Assembly: GCA_026261815.1 (NCBI GenBank)
Contig: JAMPIT010000379.1
Coordinates: 7,018,001-7,082,000, forward strand
Direction: 5' to 3'
From: Monarcha castaneiventris obscurior
Taxonomy: Eukaryota > Chordata > Aves > Passeriformes > Monarchidae
Length of the DNA: 64,000 nt
Below, one piece after another: positions 11,698 through 22,704 of the stretch (the first letter of the stretch is position 1; each line of letters opens with the position of its first letter). The notes beneath the pieces are model-generated. The model saw only the letters and a program-made list of their open reading frames with translations, searched no databases and was not told the DNA's origin. A program made the position numbers and the translations under genes.

Positions 11698-14194
11698 TTG
11701 CTAAGTATTATTACGGTAGTTATACCTGAGGGGGCAAATAGGCTCAAAAGATTATCTCAACAAGATTTCATCAGAGGTTATAGATGAATAAAATAATTGC
11801 ACTTTATGATTCAAGTGCAGATGGCAAACAACCCAAATTCATCCACTATACAGAAATAAACCAAACAGATCTAATGGATATGTGGCTAGCTGCAGATGGA
11901 GGACTCTATGTGTGACAATAGCATGGGAGTATTTAAACTACCCAGGAATGTAAATTTTTCTTAACTACAGCTAATTAATAAGTGCGGAAAAATATTTCAG
12001 AAGGGATTTTGTTACTAAGAAGAATACAATAAATAAAAATAACATGGCTAGAGGGTCTGTTCTGGACCAACAGCTTTAAAGGTCACATTCTTAATTTACT
12101 CTCTCCGAAAATGTTAAATAAATAGCTGGGCTACCTTGCCTATGCTGTGTTTGTATTAATTTGGTCTCTCTTCAGAATATCGTTTATCCTGTGAACTGTG
12201 GACTTTGTACTGTGAAACTCTTTAGAGAAAAGATTCTATTAGTTTTTATGTATATATTTACTCACTGCACGTTCTGTAGATAACCAAATACAAACCACTC
12301 TTAAATTCAGTGTTCTAGGGTGATTAGTTTAATATTTCAGGGTGCTTATGTTTATTGGTTCTGGCATCTAACAAAATGAATAGCATGATCTTCTATCAGA
12401 CTGGTCTAAATAGAAGGCCTTCTTTAATTTAATCGGTAGTTTTGTGCATGTGTGTATTAAGTATGGAGGGTGTAGACTAACAACCATGAAAAAGTAAATC
12501 TTTTGACTATTAAATTGCCTTGGTACTACCTACACAGGCTTTAACACAAACAGGTTGCCAACATGCCCACTCATTCCCTGGTCTCTAGATTGCAAGCCAT
12601 CATTTAGATTTCCAATGGTGCAATCATCATTCATTCTCTTATGTCTCCCTTCTGGCTCACGTCATTCATGGAGCATACCCGCCTGTTAAAGCTTTTGATT
12701 TGGCAAGTCAGAAATCCTACTGCTGAATGATATCTTCATCTATGAATTGCTAATGTAAGATTCAAGGCTGCTTCTCTTGGTTTTCCTAGATTCAGTCCTT
12801 GGACATAGCCAAGGTGGTAGTCAACCTTTTGTCCATGTTTTTTCTCAGAAACACAGGAAAACAAAGAGAGTAAATTGCAGTTGTTATACATGACACTGAT
12901 AATTAATGACGTATAGACCCCAAAAACTGTTTTTATAGGTGGCAACATGTCAGTAGTCAGTGACTAATTTTCTTCTCTGTTATTGTGTTTGAAGTTATGC
13001 TCTTTCCTTCTGACATGTTCAGAAGGCTGTGGAAAACTGTGAAAAGCCTTCTGCAAAACCTCTTTCTTCCTTTCTCTTCTTTAACTGCACATCTTTAATC
13101 CAAACAAAACTTTGATTTTTTAAACTATATTTCCTTTTCTCCCCAGACATTTGGGTGGCTTCTATGTGTGGGTGACACTAAAAAGCAAAGAACAAAAAGT
13201 AGAACAATACTGATTTACTAGAAGAAGACTTGTGGAACAGGGAGCATAATACCCTCCCATCTGAGGTCTCCTGGGCACTCTAAAACCTGGAGTTAAGAGT
13301 GCATCTCTAATTCCTGCTCCTGCTACTCAATGTCTAATTATAACGCATTTTAGAAAACAAAGAAACAAAAGAAACCAAAACCAAAACATTTTTTGTCTTT
13401 TCTGTGCCAATGTTATGCTTCACATAAACAAAAATTTACTGGAGTAATGAGTAGGTCTGGAGCCTTTGGTTTTGGAGAATTTCCCTGTCTTTCAGGAATT
13501 CTTGTAAATTTTACAGATAGGAACATCTTCAACATGGCAAACATCTCATGCATAGCATGTCCTTAGCTGGTCTCAATTTAGGATGCTCACTTGAAGATGA
13601 GAATTCAGGTCTCAAATTCAGATTGTTCTGAGGAATAGAGAAAAATTTAAAGCTCAGGAGGAACATAATCTCTCTAATGTATCTGTAAACCCCCACTCTG
13701 GATAGGTATCTTGGTTTTGTATTTGTTGTGGGTTTTTTTCATTTAAATTGTCATTATTAAGGCACTAGAACACTGGGACAAGCTGTTTGCAACCTATTTG
13801 GTGAGGCAAGGCAAGACAGTTATGGCTTTCTTTGGAACAAGGATCAGAAGAAATGTTTATAACAAGGAATAATGTAGATGGGAGAATGCAATTAAGTAAG
13901 CAGTTACTGCAGTAACTTAATTAACAAGTAGATTAATATAAAAAGACTGTGCTCTTCAATGATTTTATTTGTTCATTTTATAGGAGTGTAATGGTGTGGC
14001 AAAATAGGAATGAATATCTGAAACTGAAATGAAATCCTTGTTGGATCATGTATATCCTGAGTGTCACAAGTGGGATAATTTATTCACCAACACCTACTGT
14101 GTAAGGACAACATATTCTGTGTAGGTATTGCTCAATTTGTTATTTGTCATAGAGTGACCTGGAAAGGGCAAACTCTTTAGTGTTTATTTTTGTA
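11698..14194. other. Unique AT-rich DNA, nothing recognised
   Basis: There are no open frames above about 70 codons and no repeat family or RNA gene that I can support. Confidence 0.5.
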
Positions 14195-14199
14195 AAATC

Positions 14200-14664
14200 A
14201 AATAGACTAGTCTGGGTTGGAAGGGGCCTTAAGGGTCATCTAGTGACAACCCTGCTGCTGTGAGCAGGGGCAACCTGCCCTAGACGAGAGTGCTCAGAGT
14301 CCCATCCAGCCTGGTTTCGAACACTTCCAGAGATGAGGTATTCACAACCTCTCTGGAAACGTTCTTTCAATGTCTCAACTCCTTAAGACTTCCTCTTAAT
14401 ATTTAAACTAAACCTACCCTCTTTGAAGCAAATGCCCCTTTTCTGTTGCTACTTGCCCTAGTAAAAGTCCCTCTCTAGCTCTCCTGTAGCCCCCTTCAGA
14501 TGCTGGAACCTACTCTGAGGTCGCCCTGGAGCTTTCTTTCCTCTGGGCTGAACAACCCCAACCTTCCCAGCCTGTCTTCATAGAAGAGGTGCTCCAACTC
14601 TCTGATCATCTTTGTGGCCCTCCTCTGGACTTGCTCTAATAGATCCATGTCCTTCTTTCATTGA
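14200..14664 (-). mobile_element. CR1 LINE fragment, 3' portion, minus strand
   Basis: In plus orientation it runs CTAGTCTGGGTTGGAAGGGG, CCTTAAGGGTCATCTAGTG, GAGCAGGGGCAACCTGCCCT, a reversed CR1 3' UTR. It then runs into reversed C-terminal ORF2 (CTGAACAACCCCAACCTTCC, TGTGGCCCTCCTCTGGACTT, ATAGATCCATGTCCTTCTTT). The order is continuous over about 465 bp. The reading frame is broken by indels and stops. It is 5' truncated near 14664. Confidence 0.92.
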
Positions 14665-15473
14665 CAAAGATTTCTAAGCTAGTGACAATTCATTGAAAGG
14701 GAAGTAAAAATTTGAGTTACAGTGGCATCTCGAGGCCCAGGTAAAGCAAGACAATTTCTCATTCCAGGAATATCAAATCTCTATCCTTAGGTAATGTAAG
14801 TTGATTTGCTAATTTCAAATTAACCTACTCTGCCCTGGACATGGATTGTGAGTATGTTGCTTTTTAAAATTAATACTGAGTTTGATGTTACAAAGGAAGG
14901 GTGAGAATAAAATTTTGAGCTGTCACTGCATCAATAATTCTCCCAGGGTCACGCTGGGCATAATAGATGAGGATGTTTAACTATATGATATGTTGCACCA
15001 CAGTCCCAAAAGTTGCCAGTGGCTAAGAACAGGAACATTTGTTCACACAGCATGGAATGAAAAACTGTCTTTTGAAGTGCTGAAGTGAAGGGCTGTTACT
15101 TCCCAAAATGATGCCTGATGAAATGCAAGTACTTAAAATTTTGTGGTTGAATGTGGTCATGATGTCACCATTAAGCATATTTAATGAGTTACATGATCTA
15201 TATCTGACCTGCACTACATGCCTCTCTGAGAAAAGCTAAATAATAACATGTTAAAAGCAGAAATTGTTCATTTCAAAACTGAAAGGAAATATTTTCTGAG
15301 AAGGCTAAAGGTGGTTATGCAGTCAGCTTTAGGATTTTATTTTAACAGTTATGGTGTCTTAGAAATGTACTGGGAGCTTTTTTCATGGTTAAATATATTT
15401 GCTCATCTTTCTAGATTTAGAAATTTACCCTAAAACAAGTCAAGTGAATTGTTTTGTTACTTCTGATTTGGTC
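14665..15473. other. Unique AT-rich DNA, nothing recognised
   Basis: No recognisable gene, repeat or RNA was seen. Confidence 0.5.
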
Positions 15474-15902
15474 TTAATGCATCCCTGTGTTACACAGATT
15501 CAGCCTGGAAACCAGATGCTGAGGCTGGTAGATATGGAAATATGATGTATAGACATCTTCTTGTATTTCTGCCTTTTGATTTACTAGTATTTTTGGAACA
15601 AGAGTGTAATTTAGCATTAATGTAGCAAAGAAAGAAAAAAACCTACACTCTTCCATTGGTGCTTCATAGATTTCAAATGCTCCCTTGCATAATTCTTTTG
15701 GAGTATATTCTAATGCCTGCTTTAGCATTCTAGGTAAAATATTTTCTTTTTTTTCTCTTCTTGGGCTAAGCCTACTGGTGTCAATAACATTATTTGTGAA
15801 AGGATTGTAGGTGAGAGTCACAAGAAAGTCAATGTTGAGCCTCTGCTTCAGATGCCAAAAATCACCAGGGAAACTCATAAATGCAAATTCCACTTGGAAC
15901 AA
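15474..15902 (-). other. 142-codon open frame, unknown, possibly chance or a lost exon
   Basis: This minus-strand frame is the longest outside the CR1 element. Its composition is protein-like (balanced charge, aromatic residues, few low-complexity runs). Noticeable stretches are FPGDFWHLKQRLNIDFLVT near the N-terminus and RMLKQALEYTPKELCKGAFE in the middle. I do not recognise a family or domain and see no signal peptide. On the minus strand there is an acceptor-like site (TTCTTGTTCCAAG) just inside the N-terminal end and an AG|GT donor-like site after residue context EECR, so part could be an exon. Expected chance frames of this length in 64 kb are of order one, so chance is a real alternative. 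No neighbouring exon was found. Confidence 0.2.
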
Positions 15903-17813
15903 GAACTCAAAATATAATGTAAAATTTAAAAGTCTAAAAATCTTTCATAGTTTTCAATAATTTAGATGTGCTTGTCTAGGGAGTAGAGAATAAATAGAGA
16001 TATGGGAACAAGGTACGTTATATAGTATCACATATCTTCAGTGAACAGTGAATAGAACCTAGCCAAATAAACTTCTTTTCCTCCTTTTCACACCACTCAA
16101 ACCAAAGGAAACTAGAATCAGTAATGGGAATGTAAATAAATTAGAGAAGCTTCTCAAAAGAAAACTCAGAGCATGAGATTTTTCTAAGAGAGCTAGCCCA
16201 GCATATTCCCCACCTGAATCAACAGAACTGCTGGCCTACATTTGGGATCCAGGACTAAATTGTTTTCTTGGGTCTGAGTGTAAGTCAGGTTAATTGCCCT
16301 TCTCAAGTGCAACAGGAGAAAGCTCCTGACAATAATTACAGATAATTCCTCTAACCTCTGGGATGTACAGGGAAAGATTTGGGCTTGAATTCCCTCCTAA
16401 GACAAACATTCCCTCCTTACTTGTCAAGAACATCACCTTAGCTACAAGGCAGTAGAGCATTTTGGCACAGATTTCTCATTCTCATCTTCCAAAAGTTTGT
16501 TTTTGTAGTGAGTGGATTATCTTCATTACTGAAATAAGCAGGTGTCTCACTAGTTTTCTTTTTCATGTGACTGCTATAGTCAGTGACAGCCTCTCTTACT
16601 GTAGCCAAGTGAATTCTGCATTATGAAAAATAAAAATATGTCAGCAGGGAAAACTAAAGGTCTTAAGTATGTTACATCTGTCACTGGACCTGGTTTAAGT
16701 TGTTTCACATAAATTAATGTCTTAAAAGTCCCCAGTCTCTTGCAGGCCAGGTGCTTATTTTTAGATCAAATTTGACAGTCTGCTCTTTGCTGACCTTTCA
16801 GTTGAACTGAAACTAGTTCTATCATGTCCTCTCAGTTACATCCCTTAACATGAGAGAAGAAGGAAAGTAGTTCTTTCATGGATATCATGAAGGATTAGCC
16901 AGAAGATAAAAAGAATTGTGATTCATTCAAGCCAGAGTGCAGCAAAAACTGCTAGCACACTTTAACGACAGAAACATAGGTTTCATTCTTAGACATCTGA
17001 AAAAATAGTACATCTTATTAAGCAGGTGTGATAAGGAAATAAAGTTGATTGATAAGAAGCCAGTAAGAATGTGAAGGAGGTATTGCATTAATATCTCAGA
17101 TGAGATGAATATGCTATATTGTACAATTGTTAAAGATTTTTTCTGTAAATAAAAAAAAAAAATCCAGAGCTTGAAGGAGTAATTTCCATTTCCTTCACTA
17201 ATATATATGTATGTTCTTTGTAATATCATGTTTTTATTCCTTGAAAGAATGGTTAATTATTTTGAAGAAATTTTGTGGACAGAATTATTGCTGTTAACTG
17301 GTTACTCAGTACAAGTAAATCTCAAACCCTGTATCTACACCTGACATAGCAAATTTTTTAAATGTGAAAAATAGTCAACAATCTCTAATAAAAAAATGTT
17401 TCTAATAAAAAAAAATTGAATTTATTTACAAAATCAGATTTTTTAGAGTTTCTTTCAGCTGCTTAAGGCACAGTCTTCAGATAATTTCAGATATGATTTT
17501 ATTACAATTTTTGACATATTTCTAAGCTCTTTAATAAAGGGAGATGTATGAATATTTAAATTTTCAAAAACCCAGTAAACTTTTAGCTTTCGTTGAAATA
17601 GGTCCTTCACTCTTTGAATCATCAAGTTACATGGAATCTACCTATTCTAAGAAATAAAGAGAACCTGAAACACTGAGCTGTTTAGCCAGATTTCAGGATT
17701 GAAGGCTCTTTTTTATGTTTTAATAGAAATACTACTCTAAAGGCTATTTGCTATGAATTACATTTTTGTCTTAAAAATCTAGACAATAAGCTTTGAGGCT
17801 CTTGGGCTCTCTG
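15903..17813. other. Unique AT-rich DNA, nothing recognised
   Basis: This is AT-rich sequence with short A-runs (for example near 17149-17161 and 17390-17417). No gene, RNA or named repeat was recognised. Confidence 0.5.
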
Positions 17814-17891
17814 AACTCAAGTAGGGAAACCACAAAAAATTAAGAAAAAAATAAACTCAAGGAGGCAAACCTCGAAAATTAAGTAAAAATA
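17814..17891. repeat. Imperfect tandem duplication, ~40-bp unit x2
   Basis: Copy one (17814-17853) and copy two (17854-17891) both start AACTCAAG and share GGxAAACC, AAAATTAAG and an A-rich tail. They differ at several positions. The pair lies about 100 bp upstream of the inferred start of the long CR1 and looks like part of the pre-insertion DNA. Confidence 0.7.
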
Positions 17892-18099
17892 GTGATGTGA
17901 TATTGCTAATTAATTGAGAAGTGTTCCAAAGCCATGGCAACACAGAAAGCACAGAATCTGAACAGAATACCTAGGACCTTTTCAGTCTTCATGAACTGGC
18001 TGAACTCATTGAAAGGGCTTTAAACTAGGTTCGAAGGGGGAAGGGGATACAGCTGGGCTCTCTGGAAACAGTCCCAAGGATGGTAAGCCTGAGTTAGGG

Positions 18100-20976
18100 G
18101 TGAAAACAGTAGCCCAGCTGAAGTGCATGTATACTAATGCATGCAGCATGGGTAACAAGCAAGAGGAGCTGGAAGCCATGGTACAACAGCAAAGCTATGA
18201 TGTGATTGCCATCATGGAAACGTGGTGGGATGACTCACATAGCTGGAGCACCGCACTGGATGGCTACAAGCTCTTCAGAAGAGACAGGAAAGGGAGAAGA
18301 GGTGGAGGGGTGGCCCTTTACATTAGGGAGGTTTTTGATGCTAAGGACATTGAAACTAATGATGATGAAGTTGAATGCCTATGGGTAAAGATTAAAGGGA
18401 AGGCCAACAAGGCTGATATCCTACTAGGAGTCTGTTACAGACCGCCCAACCAGGATGAAGAAGTGGACAACTTATTCTATAAGCAGCTAGAGAATGTTTC
18501 AGGGTCACCAGCCCTTGTTCTCGTAGGTGACTTTAACCTACCGGACATCTGCTGGGAACTTAATACAGCAGAAAAGAGGCAGTCCAGGAAGTTCTTGGAG
18601 TGCGTGGAGGACAATTTTCTGTTGCAGCTGGTGAGTGAGCCCACCAGGGGAGAGGCTATACTAGATTTATTGTTGACAAATAGAGACGGGCTGGTGGGAG
18701 ATGTGGTGGTTGGAGGACAACTGGGGCATAGTGACCATGGAATAATTGAGTTTTCAATAATTGGTGAAAGGAGGGGGAACATCAATAAGACTTTTACATT
18801 GGACTTCAGGAGGGCAGACTTTAACCTATTTAGGAGACTTATCCAGAGAGTTCCTTGGGAAGCAGCCCTTAAAAACAAAGGAGTACAGGAAGGATGGGCA
18901 TACTTCAAAAGAGAGATCTTGAGGGCACAGGAACAGACTGTTCCAGCGCGACGAAAGATGAGGAGGCGAGGTAAATGCCCATCCTGGGTGGACAATGAGG
19001 TTTTGAAGGAACTTAGGAACAAAAAGAGGATATATCATCTTTGGAAGGAGGGTCAGGTCTCTCAGAAAGTATTTAAGGAGGCTGCTAGGGCATGTAGGAA
19101 AAAAATTAGGGAGGCCAAAGCTCAGTTTGAGCTCAATTTGGCAACCCTTGTAAAGGACAATAAAAAACGCTTTTACAAATATATTAATGAAAAAAGGAAG
19201 GGCAGGACCGACCTTTGTTGTCTATTGGATGCGGAAGGGAATTTAGTAACTGCAGATGAGAAGAAAGTGGAGATGCTTAATGACTTCTTTGCCTCGGTCT
19301 TTACTGAAAAGACACATGGTGCTCAGGACAACTGTCTTCCTAGGTTGGTAGGTAATGTTAGGGAGCAGAACAGTCCCCCTGTTATCCAAGAGGAGGCAGT
19401 CAGGGAACTGCTGAGCTGCCTGGATATCCATAAATCTATGGGACCGGATGGGATCCATCCCAGGGTGATGAGGGAACTGGCAGATGAGCTTGCAAAGCCA
19501 CTCTCCATCATCTACCAGCAGTCCTGGCTCACTGGCGAGGTTCCAGATGACTGGAAGCTGGCCAATGTGACACCCATTCACAAAAAGGGTAAGAAGGAGG
19601 ATCCTGGTAATTACAGGCCGGTTAGTCTGACCTCGGTACCAGGGAAAGTCATGGAACAGTTTATATTGAGTGCTATTGCACAGCACCTACAGGATGGAAA
19701 GGGGATTAGACCCAGCCAGCATGGGTTTAGAGGGGGTAGGTCATGTTTGACCAACCTGGTCTCCTTTTATGACCAGGTAATCCACCTGGTAGATGCAGGA
19801 AAGGCTGTAGATGTTGTCTATTTAGACCTCAGTAAGGCCTTTGACACTGTCTCCCACAGCATCCTCCTGGAAAAGCTGGCAGCCCACGGCTTGGACAGGT
19901 GCACTCTTTGCTGGGTTAAGAACTGGCTGGATGGCCAGGCCCAGAGAGTGGTGGTAAACGGTGCTGCATCCAGCTGGTGGCCAGTCACCAGTGGTGTCCC
20001 TCAGGGGTCTGTGCTGGGCCCAGCTCTGTTTAGTATTTTTGTTGATGACATGGATGAGGGTATTGAGTCTCTCATTAGTAAATTTGCAGATGACACTAAG
20101 CTGGGAGCGTGTGTTGATCTGTTGGAGGGTAGGAGGGCTCTGCAGAGAGACCTGGAACGGTTGGATAGATGGGCTGAGTCCAATAGGATGAAGTTTAACC
20201 AGTCCAAGTGCCGAGTCCTGCATTTTGGCCGCAATAACCCCCTGCAACGCTATAGGCTGGGGACAGAGTGGCTGGAGAGTGCCCAGGCAGAAAGAGACTT
20301 GGGAGTACTCGTTGACAGCCGACTCAACATGAGTCGGCAGTGTGCCCAGGTGGCCAAAAAGGCCAATGGTATCCTGGCCTGTATCAGGAATAGTGTGGCC
20401 AGCAGGAGCAGGGAAGTCATCCTTCCCCTATACTCGGCACTGGTGAGGCTGCACCTTGAGTGCTGTGTCCAGTTCTGGGCCCCTCAGTTCAGGAAGGACG
20501 TGGAGACACTTGAGCGTGTCCAGAGGAGGGCGACAAGGCTGGTGAGGGGCTTGGAGCACAAGCCCTATGAGGAACGGCTGAGGGAGCTGGGGTTGTTTAG
20601 CCTGGAGAAAAGGAGACTCAGAAGTGACCTTATCACTCTCTACAACTTCAAGCCCTATGAGGAATGGCTGAGGGAGCTGGGGTTGTTTAGCCTGGAGAAA
20701 AAGAGACTCAGAGGTGACCTTATCACTCTCTACAACTTCTTGAAAGGTGGTTGTAGTGAGGTGGGGGTTGGTCTCTTTTTCCAGGCAACAACCGACAGAA
20801 CAAGAGGACACAGTCTTAAGTTGCGCCAAGGGAAATATAGGTTGGATATTAGGAGAAACTTTTTTACAGAAAGAGTGATAAAGTATTGGAATAGTTTACC
20901 TGGGGAGGTGGTGGAATCACCATCCCTGGACGTGTTTAAAAAGAGATTGGATGTGGCACTCAGTGCCATGATTTAG
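18100..20976 (+). CDS. CR1 ORF2 polyprotein: AP endonuclease and reverse transcriptase
   Basis: The protein nicks target DNA and reverse-transcribes the element's RNA at the nick. Residues are numbered from the GTG at 18100. The frame is open back to 18013 without an ATG, and the first ATG is at 18127, so the true start is unclear. The endonuclease spans about 8-220: TNACS 12-16, METWW 39-43 (E40), [11 protein letters not shown] 67-77, YRPP 113-116, [10 protein letters not shown] 143-152, SDH 211-213. The reverse transcriptase spans about 440-745: [12 protein letters not shown] 445-456, YRPVSL 505-510, [13 protein letters not shown] 541-553, [12 protein letters not shown] 575-586 (D576), [11 protein letters not shown] 631-641 and FADDTKL 662-668 with the catalytic DD at 664-665. 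All expected active-site motifs are present. The C-terminal region has a 30-residue tandem duplication (821-850 and 851-880). There are no stops or frameshifts. I am confident of the family; activity is inferred, not shown. Confidence 0.93.
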   Translation: MKTVAQLKCMYTNACSMGNKQEELEAMVQQQSYDVIAIMETWWDDSHSWSTALDGYKLFRRDRKGRRGGGVALYIREVFDAKDIETNDDEVECLWVKIKGKANKADILLGVCYRPPNQDEEVDNLFYKQLENVSGSPALVLVGDFNLPDICWELNTAEKRQSRKFLECVEDNFLLQLVSEPTRGEAILDLLLTNRDGLVGDVVVGGQLGHSDHGIIEFSIIGERRGNINKTFTLDFRRADFNLFRRLIQRVPWEAALKNKGVQEGWAYFKREILRAQEQTVPARRKMRRRGKCPSWVDNEVLKELRNKKRIYHLWKEGQVSQKVFKEAARACRKKIREAKAQFELNLATLVKDNKKRFYKYINEKRKGRTDLCCLLDAEGNLVTADEKKVEMLNDFFASVFTEKTHGAQDNCLPRLVGNVREQNSPPVIQEEAVRELLSCLDIHKSMGPDGIHPRVMRELADELAKPLSIIYQQSWLTGEVPDDWKLANVTPIHKKGKKEDPGNYRPVSLTSVPGKVMEQFILSAIAQHLQDGKGIRPSQHGFRGGRSCLTNLVSFYDQVIHLVDAGKAVDVVYLDLSKAFDTVSHSILLEKLAAHGLDRCTLCWVKNWLDGQAQRVVVNGAASSWWPVTSGVPQGSVLGPALFSIFVDDMDEGIESLISKFADDTKLGACVDLLEGRRALQRDLERLDRWAESNRMKFNQSKCRVLHFGRNNPLQRYRLGTEWLESAQAERDLGVLVDSRLNMSRQCAQVAKKANGILACIRNSVASRSREVILPLYSALVRLHLECCVQFWAPQFRKDVETLERVQRRATRLVRGLEHKPYEERLRELGLFSLEKRRLRSDLITLYNFKPYEEWLRELGLFSLEKKRLRGDLITLYNFLKGGCSEVGVGLFFQATTDRTRGHSLKLRQGKYRLDIRRNFFTERVIKYWNSLPGEVVESPSLDVFKKRLDVALSAMI
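20560..20739 (+). repeat. 90-bp in-frame tandem duplication inside CR1 ORF2
   Basis: Copy one (20560-20649) and copy two (20650-20739) are each exactly 90 bp and encode 30 residues. Each begins KPYEE, contains [11 protein letters not shown] and ends DLITLYNF. They differ at three bases, all changing the residue: R826 to W856, R838 to K868 and S842 to G872. As I recall the CR1 family, this segment occurs once, just before LKGGCSEVG. The length keeps the frame intact. Confidence 0.95.
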
Positions 20977-21060
20977 TTTAGTTAAGGTGTTAGGACAGAG
21001 GTTGGACTCGATGATCTTGAAGGTCTCTTCCAACTTGGTAATTCTGTGATTCTGTGATTC

Positions 21061-22704
21061 TTGATTTGCTGTATCACAAGAGGTCCTTTTAACAAAACTG
21101 AAACACTAAACCAGCTGGGCTAATCTGTTTTCTTCAGTTGTATGCTTTAAAACCAGGACAGAATTAGAACGAAAATTGGCTGAAAACACAGGACTCCATT
21201 CTGGCTTTCTCTGAATGAAAGGTGAGGCTAGGAGGTAGCAGGTCAGTTTTCTGCCTTTTCCCTTTATTTTGGTAGCTCAAGGGTAGCTGGTAGATTGTGC
21301 TAGAAAATATCTTGTCTAATCAAAATGTTTAGAAACTATTTTGCTTACACTGCTTGGAGGGAAAATTAACAACTACTGCTATTCTAGCACCCTTGTAGAA
21401 AACCATTAATTAAATTGTATTTTCTGAAACTTTAACAAGTCTTATTCATTTCACAGCCCAGCTGCAGCTTGCAATGACTTAACAAGATAGGTATACATGT
21501 ATATATACATATAGGTACGTGATAATTTGTTAATCAGGAAATATGAAGAACTCATGCCAGGAAGAACAAGTGGGGTAACTGGGAGTCAAAAGGGGAGTCC
21601 CTGAATATCATAGCACTCTTATACCTGCATGTGGCAGGATCAGAACACCATATCAACACCAGGAAAGTATAAACATAAGCAAAAGTAAGAACTTAATGGG
21701 CACACGGTTCATTTGTCTACTTTGCACTGTCAGCCTCAAGAGTGAACATTCTGCTGTGGATCATCTGTTCATGATTCCTGCAGACAGCTTTCCTGCCTTT
21801 ACAGAGCGTTTGAGAAAGCTCTGTTAAGAACAGCACCAATAGTACATCATCTGGGACTGCAGCTGTTATCCAGAGAGAAGTCAGATAGGAAGATGAAGGG
21901 AGAGGAGGAATTAATCAAAACCATCCTGCTCGTGGCACTCATCACATCATGCTCATTTCTCTTTGCTGCAAATTTTAACATCTATAGGAACAGAGTGGAT
22001 TATCTGAAGTACAAAGAATCCTTATGGATGTTACCAGAATGACATACATTCTAGAGCACTTGAACTCTTTTTTTCAGTCAAGTCATTTAATATAGTCCAT
22101 GTTGCAGCTGACAGTGCAATGTTTACAGGATCAATAGAAAACTCTTGTGTTTAGCATGTGGCTGCATTTATAAAGTCGTATTAGGCAAATAGAATGCTTG
22201 AAAGTAATAGCTTTAATGCAAAGAAATTCTCATTCTTTCAGTTTCTCCATCTGACTGCTTACAGGAAGACAAACTGTTTCCTCTACCTGCACCTAAACTG
22301 TGAAATGATCTGAAGGCTTACTTGGACATGGGTTCAGGTGGGCTGGTTGAAAAGCTTATTTTAGAAAGTTCAGGGGTTGTTATCAGCAACAGGACTACTG
22401 ATGAAGCTTTGATAGAGTGGTCTCTAAAATCATTTAAAGTGCAAATGAACAGGATGAATTTTTCACAGAACTTTTTCTAGCCTCATTTTCTGGGTTCATT
22501 TTGTCATAGAGCAACTTCTGAGTTGTGTTCAGCTGGTTGTGGTAAAAAGAGATCTCTAATTAATCACACTTTTGACTACCCAGAACAGTCTGGGGCAGCG
22601 GTAGACATATCCACATACAAACTGGATGTCAAGCCCTATGAAACCACAGATAAAGTACCTTCTTGTAGTAGCTACTTTTCAAGCTGCTATTTATGATATC
22701 CGTA
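21061..22704. other. Unique AT-rich DNA, nothing recognised
   Basis: The sequence between the two CR1 copies is unremarkable. It has an alternating TA/CA patch near 21489-21519 (GTATACATGTATATATACAT) and no recognisable gene. Confidence 0.5.

Larger units (their letters stand above)
17990..21060 (+). mobile_element. Long CR1 LINE retrotransposon (5' truncated, ORF2 open)
   Basis: This is an approximately 3.07-kb CR1 copy. Its 5' part (TGGCTGAACTCATTGAAAGG to TAAACTAGGTTCGAAGGGGG) looks like the segment just before ORF2. Next comes an unbroken endonuclease/reverse-transcriptase frame (18013-20976). A short 3' UTR follows (TTTAGTTTAGTTAAGGTGTT, GGTTGGACTCGATGATCTTG, CTTCCAACTTGGTA). It ends in ATTCTGTG octamers at 21041-21060, the CR1 terminus read by the element's own reverse transcriptase. 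ORF1 and the 5' UTR are absent, so the copy is truncated and cannot be fully autonomous. The open ORF2 and the conserved 3' end indicate a young insertion. The exact 5' boundary is uncertain by some tens of bases. Confidence 0.95.

Noticed and set aside
18477..19022. 181-codon minus-strand frame inside the CR1, and other long frames overlapping ORF2
   Set aside because: These are antisense or shifted shadows of the CR1 ORF2 frame. Only the plus-strand frame carries the endonuclease and reverse transcriptase motifs.
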